Shown one piece after another: positions 46,874 through 56,300 of a stretch of DNA of 64,000 bases. Source of the DNA: Arenicola marina (lineage: Eukaryota; Annelida; Polychaeta; Arenicolidae). The stretch lies in contig OZ025256.1 of the NCBI GenBank assembly GCA_964019135.1, positions 42,380,035 through 42,444,034 on the forward strand, read 5' to 3'. A program made the position numbers and the translations under genes. Positions within the stretch are counted from its first letter, which is position 1. Every line of letters starts with the position of its first letter. Under the pieces are notes generated by a model that saw only the letters and a program-made list of their open reading frames with translations, had not been told where the DNA came from and ran no database searches.

Positions 46874-47673
46874 TGTTTTCTCGCTTGAATAGAACTTCAA
46901 ACGTTGCCATTAAGTCAACATGGAGATTTAACGATGACAATAATACTCATGACTGCACATAAATATTTGGTCAAAATCATAACAGTGGCGCGCAATAGCA
47001 CCAGTAATTAAGTGTTGCTCACAACATGTTTCCCTGGAGATATGACGTCAAAGTGATTATACCTCTGCAGTAGAGGTAGCCCTGGTACATGCCTCTTTTA
47101 CCATGCTCGTAAATGGAGCAAGGGTGAGAGCCATGCCGCTGACATGGCCGAAAACAAGAAATCGCGGACCGGTGGCTCAAGTTGAAGTTCATAACAGAAT
47201 AAATATGCAGTGCCTACCCGTCAAGTTGCTCTATTAGATTCCTGAAGCTTTCATGACTTTCGTCGGACAGTCATTTCTTTGGTTGGTAATGTATTTTCTT
47301 GTAATCCGGGCGATTTATATCCTTTCTCGCTTCGTTTTAAATGCTCCGCCGCTCGCCGGAAGTAAACAAATGCCGCCTGGCAGCGAGTCCTCACGCTGAA
47401 AATCCTCCTTGTGTTGAACCAAAAATTGCACAAACAACTTGCGGGATAATGATCTATAATATGTCCATAACGTAATAGTCCATAACTAAAATATCATTTG
47501 TTATTCAATGTTTATAATCTAATAAAATAGAATATCTTTCTCTATTTATTACATATTTATTACATATAAAGCTATTAACATGATTACGTTTTCTTTTTGT
47601 ATATAAATGATTCACAGTGATAACAGTTTTACTGATGGAGAATGGTCGGTAGGAAGTGATGAGAGATAAATCA
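46874..47673. other. Intergenic, with an ETS-like site
   Basis: No gene recognised. CCGGAAGT (47356-47363) is the consensus ETS/GABP site common in housekeeping promoters and lies in a CpG-richer patch (about 47330-47400). It could belong to the POLR2K promoter. A minus-strand GGATATAAATC is nearby. Assignment is tentative. Confidence 0.3.
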
Positions 47674-47674
47674 T

Positions 47675-48353
47675 TACCGTATTTCACGTATGTTTTCGGA
47701 TACTGTATGTTTTCGGACACCCCCTCAAAGGCAGAAATAGGATACATTTTGTGTACTGTAAGTTTTCGGACACCCAATGCAGATAATTTTTCAAGTGTAT
47801 GTATATTTTCGGATACTATCGGACCTAAATTAACAATGCGTCTAGGCTCCTTTGTTATTGCGTAGTGCCGGCCCCCATGATTGCACTTCACTGCTTGTGA
47901 TTGCAGACTTTCGGAGAGAGGGGCAAGTCTCTGTCTAGGGGCTTATTTGTGCAGTGTATTAGGTGTAAAAGAGCAACACCTTGGTTTCTAAGTAATGAGC
48001 TGGATTTTGGTCTCCATTGGGCTGGCCGGCGGACGAGTCAGTCGGCGGATGAGTTGTTTATAAACCGCGAAAGTAAACAAGCCTTAAATCACGGAATGCA
48101 TGAAAGTATTTGATTAATTTATTTTACCGAAGATCACCTTACCCGCTGTTAAGGTGTAAAGCAGCAACACCTGGGTGTTAAGTGATATAATCGGCATCAG
48201 TCGACTCGCAATGTAGTAGTTATTAATCGATATTTTGTTATGTATGTATGTTTTCGGACAGTGGATGCGGGATTCCATTTTATTGACTAAATATTCGGAC
48301 AGCCAGAAAAACAATTATTTTTAAGTGTCCGAAAACATACGTGAAATACGGTA
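47675..48353. mobile_element. Inverted-repeat DNA element with TATGTTTTCGGA repeats
   Basis: The left end is TACCGTATTTCACGTATG followed by TTTTCGGA. The right end is its exact reverse complement over 26 bp. The flanks fit a TA (or ATT) target duplication. Inside the left half, GTATGTTTTCGGACACCC-type text recurs several times, and AAGGTGTAAA(A/G)(G/C)AGCAACACCT occurs twice (about 47960 and 48150). It has no transposase. Probably non-autonomous, perhaps mariner-like if the TA duplication is right. Confidence 0.78.
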
Positions 48354-48941
48354 TTACTATAATCAGCACATGGCTGTTTATATATATGTTGATGGATACT
48401 TTTGCTGGCTAAAGTGCCAGGTGGCATGGTTTTTTGTGTCTGGCAATGGACATACATTATATAGCCTTAGGTGGGATAAAAGTACCATGTGGCGAAGTTA
48501 TGCTGTATGATGAAGTTACATAGGACAAATGGTGTCACAAATTTATCAAGGTTCAAGACAGTGTGAGACAACTGGTACTGTGCCAAAGTTACTGAGGATA
48601 AAATTCCCATGAAACTAGTATGATACTATTTTACTGGAGATGGAATTACTATGTGCCAGTAACTAATTTACTGAAACTGCTATGTCACTAATTACTGAAG
48701 ATGAAACTTCTATGTAACAAATTTTCTGGGAATGAAACTTCTATGTAACAATTTTTCTCGTTTATGAAACTGCTATGTAATTTTAGTTACTGGAGATCAA
48801 ACTATATTTTACTGGAGACCAATGAACTATATGAAATACCAGGTTGTAACTATAGAATCACTATATGCCATATGGAATACACTATAGAAGGGCATTTGCA
48901 ACATTCTTCACTGATATCATTTGTTTCAGACTTTGCCGACC
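48354..48941. other. Upstream region of POLR2K
   Basis: AT-rich. Between 48590 and 48800 a loosely repeated phrase of the type ATGAAACT(T/G)CTATGTAAC recurs about every 40 bp. TTTGTTTCAG|ACTTTGCCGACC at 48920-48941 looks like a splice acceptor just before the start codon, implying a 5' leader exon upstream. Confidence 0.45.
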
Positions 48942-50729
48942 ATGGAGGCTGATAAGAAGGAACCTGCTGTGCAGCCTAAGCTGTCTGTTATGGTCTACAC
49001 CTGTGGAGGTAAACCATTGCTACTTAGCCATGACACCCATTAAAGTTGCATAACGAGCTCTTTCCCACCAAAACCAAGCCCAGGCTATATATATATATAT
49101 ACTGGTATATCAAAATTTGCAGAAACTCAATTGTTTCATCCTGTATGTTCAGAAACCTAACAAACATCGCCATTTCGACTGTGATGTGGCAAACGTGTCT
49201 ATCCCTGGACACCACAGAACGCTTGTCACGGCACTGCTACTTATACCAAAGCATAGCGAAGCACACAAACTGATGACGTTTACCACTAAGTTAAAAATCT
49301 GTGGCAAATTGATATCATGGGCAAGACAAAGATACTCCATTTGGTTGTCTGGCATGCATGGAATATAGACGAATGCAATCTTGGATGATTCAAGATTGAT
49401 TCTTATTTGTATTGTGACTTCTTTAGTTTGAGCAGGAAAGAGCTCCATATGCAACTTTAATGTGCCTTGCATTATTTAAAACAAAAAAGTTTGAATTATG
49501 TAAATATATGTCTCTTCTGGATTCAATTTTTTTCAGTTAGTTTTTCTCAAAAAATGCAAATTACATATTTTACACTGTAAGTTGTATATATGCATCAATC
49601 CAGGTATTTTTCTTTCATGTTTTCGTACATGGAGGGTCTACCCTGGTACAAGACATAAGACATAATGGCATATTAATAGGTCCGAAGCTGGGCACATAAA
49701 CTGGAATAGGTTTGAGCCATTCATCATCCCGACCTGTTTCTTTAGACAAATTTAGCCCTTGTGTGAACAAAAGCAGTGATTCTGATAGGTACGCCAGTGG
49801 GTGGGTCCCAATGCCCCAGAGCTCCTATAAAATTATGGGACATTTAAAAAGATAATGGGATATTAATTTAAATGAAATATTGCATAGTCTGTATGCTATT
49901 TTACTTGAAGGAAACCCCTTACTGAGTAATTACATATACACTATTTTCTGATACTATACCTATAGTAACCTACAAATTCTAACATGCATTGCATTATCAG
50001 CAGCTGATCCTGGGTCACCATGTCCAACCTGGACCTGTATGGTGTAGGGCCCCGATTCTGGACAGAGAAACCCCTCTCACAGCGAGCTGTTTGTACATAT
50101 TTAAATGCATCCTCATGTCCCCTCACAGCTCAATGAAATACGTCATGTAAGTTTTTTGTGAGACAAATGACGCAGGAAAAGTGCAAAATTGAAATCTTTT
50201 TTTCCTTTTTCTTGCACGTGAACACACGTTCAGGTGCTGTTGACGACTATTTTCTGCTATTTGCAGAGTGCCATCAGGAGAATGAGATCAAAGCCAGAGA
50301 TCCAATCCGTTGTCGGGAATGCGGATACAGAATCATGTACAAGAAGCGAACGAAAAGAAGTATCCTTTATAACAGGCCATCTGCTCCACATACACTTAGT
50401 GTGCAGTCTGCACATTTCAACCAATTCCCAGCGGTCAAGAAGCTCATATATAAGTAAAAGAAAAGAACCAAGATTCTTACATAAATTAGGATCAATGTAG
50501 CCTAAAACTGCTGGTTGTTTAATTATCTGGAGCGTTTTTCTTAGATTTACTTATATTTTCGGGTATTTGTTTTAGCTGGGCAATCATATATATGGTATAC
50601 GATTTTCTCTCTATGTACCGTGAATAAGACCTAAAGGAACCGTGTCGTAGTTACTGCGGCTGTGGTAGTCGTGCCTTGGGCTTTGGCTCCTTAACCCGAG
50701 TCTCAGTGGTGGTGTTTGACGGCCGATGA
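48942..50729 (+). CDS. POLR2K: RNA polymerase I/II/III subunit POLR2K (RPABC4/Rpb12), 3 exons
   Basis: Smallest shared zinc-ribbon subunit of RNA polymerases I, II and III, acting in the nucleus. Exons are 48942-49008, 50267-50359 and 50707-50729. Splice sites are TGTGGAG|GTAAAC, TTTGCAG|AGTGCC, AAAAGAA|GTATCC and GTCTCAG|TGGTGG; the joins complete codons GAG (Glu 23) and ATG (Met 54). The product is 60 aa (human 58). Zinc ligands are Cys 21, 24, 38 and 41 in CGEC..CREC. Residues 27-53, including [17 protein letters not shown] and [10 protein letters not shown], are nearly identical to human. The C-terminus reads MVVFDGR where human has LVVFDAR. The start has a good context (GACCATGG) just after a splice-acceptor-like TTTCAG. 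The third exon has only 23 nt and is easily missed. Confidence 0.95.
49040..49460. mobile_element. TTAA-flanked MITE in intron 1 of POLR2K
   Basis: Second copy of the family at 42752, same orientation, 421 bp, about 15% diverged. The ends are TTAAAGTTGCATAACGAGCT and its inverse, ending GCAACTTTAA. A (TA)n run at about 49086-49104 accounts for some of the extra length. No transposase. Confidence 0.88.
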
Positions 50730-50747
50730 CAGTGTCTTTGCACCCCA

Positions 50748-51085
50748 CGCCCCGGATGTGACGTCACTGTCACGTCATCGCCCCGGATGTGACGCCATAG
50801 TCACGCCCTGGCCCCGGTTGTGACGTCATACTCACACCCTCGCCCCGGATGTGACGTCATAGTCACACCCTCGCCCCGGATGTGACGTCATAGTCACGCC
50901 CTGGCCCCGGATGTGACATCATAGTCACACCCTCGCCCCGGATGTGACGCCATAATCACGCCCTGGCCCCGGATGTGACGTCATTGTCACGCCATCGCCC
51001 CAGGTGTGATGTCATAGTCACCCCTTCGCCCCGGATGTGACATCATTGTCACGCCATCGCCCCGGATGTGACGTCATAGTCACCC
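50748..51085. repeat. 31-bp minisatellite with CRE palindromes after POLR2K
   Basis: Eleven units of about 31 bp: CGCCCCGGATGTGACGTCAT then AGTCAC(A/G)CCCT. Six units keep a perfect TGACGTCA; others read TGACGCCA, TGACATCA or TGATGTCA. The array begins 18 bp after the POLR2K stop codon, so at least part of it is probably in the 3' UTR. TGACGTCA is the consensus CREB/ATF site. Confidence 0.93.
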
Positions 51086-51384
51086 AAACTCCGGATAACC
51101 TATGAAAGAAAAATATACAAGAACACGAACGACCTAACCGGCAATTTCTTCGGTAGATTTTTAAAAATAATAATTATAAAAAAAGTTATGTAAGGAAATG
51201 TCAATTACTGTCTGTGAAGTGATGCTTCACAGATATATCATATAGTATGTTCATTTGCAACGGATGTTTCGCATTTCATCGTCATTGTGTGAATCTTCAT
51301 TAAAACATATGAAACAAAAGTTTAAAAGCATTTGTTTGTTATCTGTGATATATGACTGCCCCGATCATAATTACCCTCTACATT
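51086..51384. other. AT-rich spacer
   Basis: Probably includes the end of the POLR2K transcript. No canonical AATAAA seen; ATTAAA occurs at about 51298. No gene recognised. Confidence 0.35.
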
Positions 51385-51600
51385 GTAACTCAGCGTGTCC
51401 CTCGCTCCGTTGGTAAGCATGCTGCAGCTCAAGTCGTGGGTTCGAACCCTGGCAACCGGTATCTGGGGCATGTTTTATCTAACCCCGTCTCATTGCCTCG
51501 GGAGGTCTCTATCCGATTTAGCCTTCGTGTGAGTACTGTTCTCTTCCTGATTCCAAGTAAATGTCCGTGTACCTGGTAAATCCCTTCCTAGATCCGCTGG
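51385..51600 (+). mobile_element. tRNA-derived SINE
   Basis: The A-box region CTCGCTCCGTTGGTAAGC is followed by the consensus B box GGGTTCGAACCCT at 51438-51450. A non-tRNA body with GGGGCATGTTTTATCTAACC follows. The right end is obscured by the 47-bp minisatellite, whose first motif (GATCCGCTGGTT) already appears in the body at 51592. Best SINE in the window. Confidence 0.65.
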
Positions 51601-51707
51601 TTGGTTGGTTATATATTCAGGATGCTTTTATTAATTCTGGTCCTAATGCGTCAATGGAAGAAAGAGGGGAAGAGCGGAGTCTTTGTTCCCAGGGTAACCC
51701 CCCTATT

Positions 51708-53023
51708 CTTTGTGGAAGTCCTTTACTGGATCCGCTGGTTTAGTATCATAAAGGATCCGTGGAAGTCCTTTACTGGATCCGCTGGTTTAGTGTCATAAAG
51801 GATCCGTGGAAGTCCTTTACTGGATCCGCTGGTTTAGTGTCATAAAGGATCCGTGGAAGTCCTTCACTGGATCCGCTGGTTTAGTGTCATAAAGAATCCG
51901 TGGAAGTCCTTTACTGGATCCGCTGGTTTAGTATCATAAAGGATCTGTGGAAGTCCTTTACTGGATCCGCTGGTTTAGTATCATAAAGGATCCGTGGAAG
52001 TCCTTCACTGGATCCGCTGGTTTAGTGTCATAAAGAATCCGTGGAAGTCCTTTACTGGATCCGCTGGTTTAGTATCATAAAGAATCCGTGGAAGTCCTTC
52101 ACTGGATCCGCTGGTTTAGTGTCATAAAGGATCCGTGGAAGTCCTTTACTGGATCCGCTGGTTTAGTATCATAAAGGATCTGTGGAAGTCCTTTACTGGA
52201 TCCGCTGGTTTAGTATCATAAAGGATCCGTGGAAGTCCTTTACTGGATCCGCTGGTTTAGTGTCATAAAGGATCTGTGGAAGTCCTTTACTGGATCCGCT
52301 GGTTTAGTGTCATAAAGGATCCGTGGAAGTCCTTTACTGGATCCGCTGGTTTAGTGTCATAAAGGATCCGTGGAAGTCCTTTACTGGATCCGCTGGTTTA
52401 GTGTCATAAAGGATCCGTGGAAGTCCTTTACTGGATCCGCTGGTTTAGTGTCATAAAGGATCCGTGGAAGTCCTTTACTGGATCCGCTGGTTTAGTATCA
52501 TAAAGAATCCGTGGAAGTCCTTCACTGGATCCGCTGGTTTAGTGTCATAAAGGATCCGTGGAAGTCCTTTACTGGATCCGCTGGTTTAGTATCATAAAGG
52601 ATCTGTGGAAGTCCTTTACTGGATCCGCTGGTTTAGTATCATAAAGGATCCGTGGAAGTCCTTTACTGGATCCGCTGGTTTAGTGTCATAAAGGATCCGT
52701 GGAAGTCCTTTACTGGATCCGCTGGTTTAGTGTCATAAAGGATCCGTGGAAGTCCTTCACTGGATCCGCTGGTTTAGTATCATAAAGGATCCGTGGAAGT
52801 CCTTTACTGGATCCGCTGGTTTAGTGTCATAAAGGATCTGTGGAAATCCTTTACTGGATCCGCTGGTTTAGTGTCATAAAGGATCTGTGGAAATCCTTTA
52901 CTGGATCCGCTGGTTTAGTGTCATAAATGATCTATGGAAGTCCTTTACTGAATCCGCTGGTTTAGTATAAAGGATCCGTGGAAGTCCTTTAATGGATCCG
53001 CTGGTTTAGTGTCGTAAAGGGTC
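51708..53023. repeat. 47-bp minisatellite with paired GGATCC, about 28 copies
   Basis: Units of 47 bp: GGATCCGCTGGTTTAGT(G/A)TC then ATAAAGGATCCGTGGAAGTC and CTTTACT. Each unit has two BamHI sites 22 and 25 bp apart, so the unit may be an old dimer. Variants are GGATCTG, AGAATCC and CTTCACT. It follows directly on the SINE. Confidence 0.96.
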
Positions 53024-53032
53024 CTTTACATG

Positions 53033-53120
53033 GGCGGATCCAGAAAATCTGGATAGGGTTGGGGGCGGTTTCGGTTTTCATATGTTAAATGGTAAAAATT
53101 TCGCCCCTGAAAGGGGGTCC
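53033..53120 (-). mobile_element. Truncated hAT-like MITE
   Basis: GGGCGGATCCAGAAAATCTG, then TGGATAGGG, GGCGGTTTCGGTTTTCATATG, TTAAAT and AAATTTCGCCCCTGAAAGGGG match the element at 29034-29216 read in reverse. The partner end is not clear, so this is probably a fragment. Confidence 0.55.
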
Positions 53121-53324
53121 GGGGCCGGGTCGTCCCCTCACCCTCACCCTTGCATCGGGGCCAGCTTTCTTGAACCCGCTGGTTTTCTGTCACGATGTGG
53201 AATGCAGTGACCCTCATTGATGGGGAGTGTGTGTGTCGGGGGGGGGGGGCAGTTGCAGCAATTACAGCCTATATTATGAAATATAACCTATTTGACGCTG
53301 TCAATCAGGTGCATCTGCCCTCCA
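53121..53324. other. Spacer between two 47-bp arrays
   Basis: Contains a G-tract (about 53238-53250) and a GAACCCGCTGGTTTTCTGTCACG line that resembles the preceding 47-bp unit. No gene. Confidence 0.4.
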
Positions 53325-56300
53325 TCACCCACCCTCACATCACCGTATCTTACATGTAAATCACCCAGCCTTACTTACTGATCACCTCACCTTGTCTTAC
53401 ATGTAAATCACCCAGCCGTACTTACTGGTCACATCACCTTGTCTTACATGTAAATCACCCAGCCTTACTTACTGGTCACATCACCTTGTCTTACATGTAA
53501 ATCACCCAGCCTTACTTACTGGTCACATCACCTTGTCTTACATGTAAATCACCCAGCCTTACATACTGGTCACATCACCTTGTCTTACATGGCAATCACC
53601 CAGCCTTACTTACTGGTCACATCACCTTGTCTTACATATAAATCACACAGCCGTACTTACTGGTCACATCACCTTGTCTTACATGTAAATCACCCAGCCT
53701 TACTTACTGGTCACATCACCTTGTCTTAGATGTAAATCACCCAGCCTTACTTACTGGTCACATCACCTTGTCTTACATGTAAATCACCCAGCCTTACATA
53801 CTGGTCACATCACCTTGTCTTAGATGTAAATCACCCAGCCTTACTTACTGGTCACATCACCTTGTCTTACATGTAAATCACCTAGCCTTACTTACTGGTC
53901 ACATCACCTTGTTTTAGATGTAAATCACCCAGCCTTACTTACTGGTCACATCACCTTGTCTTACATGTAAATCACCCAGCCTTACTTACTGGCCACATCA
54001 CCTTGTCTTACATGTAAATCACCCAGCCTTAATTACTGGTCACATCACCTTGTCTTACATGTAACTCACCCAGCCTTAATTACTGGTCACATCACCTTGT
54101 CTTACATGTAAATCACCCAGCCTCAATTACTGGTCACATCACCTTGTCCTACATGTAAATCACCCAGCCTTACTTACTGGTCACATCACCTTACCTTACA
54201 TGTAAATCACCTTGCCTTACATGTAAATCACCCAGCCTTACTTACTGGTCGCATCACCTTGTCTTACATGCAAATCACCCAGCCTTACTTACTGGTCACA
54301 TCACCTTGTCTTACATGTAAATCACCCAGACTTACTTACTGGTCACATCACCTTGTCTTATATGTAAATCACCCAGCCTTACTTACTGGTCACATCACCT
54401 TGTCTTACATGTAAATCACCCAGCCTTACTTACTGGTCACATCACCTTGTCTTACATGGCAATCACCCAGCCTTACTTGCTGGTCACATCACCTAGTCTT
54501 ACATGTAAATCACCCAGCCTTACTTACTGGTCGCATCACCTTGTCTTACATGTAAATCACCCAGCCTTAATTACTGGTCACATCACCTTGTCTTACATGG
54601 CAATCACCCAGCCTTACTTACTGGTCGCATCACCTTGTCTTACATGTAAATCACCCAGCCTTAATTACTGGTCACATCACCTTGTCTTACATGGCAATCA
54701 CCCAGCCTTACTTACTGGTCACATCACCTTGTCTTACATGTAAATCACCCAGCCGTACTTACTGGTCACATCACCTTGTCTTACATTAAATCACCCAGCC
54801 TTACTTACTGGTCACATCACCTTGTCTTACATGTAAATCACCCAGCCTTACTTACTGGTCACATCACCTTGTCTTACATGTAAATCACCCAGCCTTACAT
54901 ACTGGTCACATCACCTTGTCTTAGATGTAAATTACCCAGCCTTACTTACTGGTCACATCACCTTGTCTTACATGTAAATCACCTAGCCTTACTTACTGGT
55001 CACATCACCTTGTCTTACATGTAAATCACCCAGCCTTACTTACTGGTCACACACCCTTGTCTTACATGTAAATCACCCAGCCTTACTTACTGGCCACATC
55101 ACCTCGTCTTACATATAAATCACCCAGCCTTACTTACTGGCCACATCACCTTGTCTTACATGTAAATCACCCAGCCTTACATACTGGTCACATCACCTTG
55201 TCTTAGATGTAAATCACCCAGCCTTACTTACTGGTCACATCACCTTGTCTTACACGTAAATCACCCAGCCTTACTTACTGGCCACATCACCTTGTCTTAC
55301 ATGTAAATCACCCAGCCTTAATTACTGGTCACATCACCTTGTCTTACATGTAACTCACCCAGCCTTAATTACTGGTCACATCACCTTGTCTTACATGTAA
55401 AGCACCCAGCCTCAATTACTGGTCACATCACCTTGTCCTACATGTAAATCACCCAGCCTTACTTACTGGTCACATCACCTTACCTTACATGTAAATCACC
55501 TTGCCTTACATGTAAATCACCCAGCCTTACTTACTGGTCGCATCACCTTGTCTTACATGCAAATCACCCAGCCTTACTTACTGGTCACATCACCTTGTCT
55601 TACATGTAAATCACCCAGACTTACTTACTGGTCACATCACCTTGTCTTATATGTAAATCACCCAGCCTTACTTACTGGTCACATCACCTTGTCTTACATG
55701 TAAATCACCCAGCCTTACTTACTGGTCACATCACCTTGTCTTACATGTAAATCACCCAGCCTTACTTACTGGTCACATCACCTTGTCTTACATGGCAATC
55801 ACCCAGCGTTACTTACTGGTCACATCACCTTGTCTTACATGTAAATCACCCAGCCGTACTTACTGGTCACATCACCTTGTCTTACATGTAAATCACCCAG
55901 CCTTACTTACTGGTCACATCACCTTGTCTTACATGTAAATCACCCAGCCTTACTTACTGGTCACATCACCTTGTCTTACATGTAAATCACCCAGCCTTAC
56001 ATACTGGTCACATCACCTTGTCTTACATGGCAATCACCCAGCCTTACTTACTGGTCACATCACCTTGTTTTACATATAAATCACCCAGCCGTACTTACTG
56101 GTCACATCACCTTGTCTTACATGTAAATCACCCAGCCTTACTTACTGGTCACATCACCTTGTCTTACATGTAAATCACCCAGCCTTACTTACTGGTCACA
56201 TCACCTTGTCTTACATGTAAATCACCCAGCCTTACATACTGGTCACATCACCTTGTCTTAGATGTAAATCACCCAGCCTTACTTACTGGCCACATCGCTT

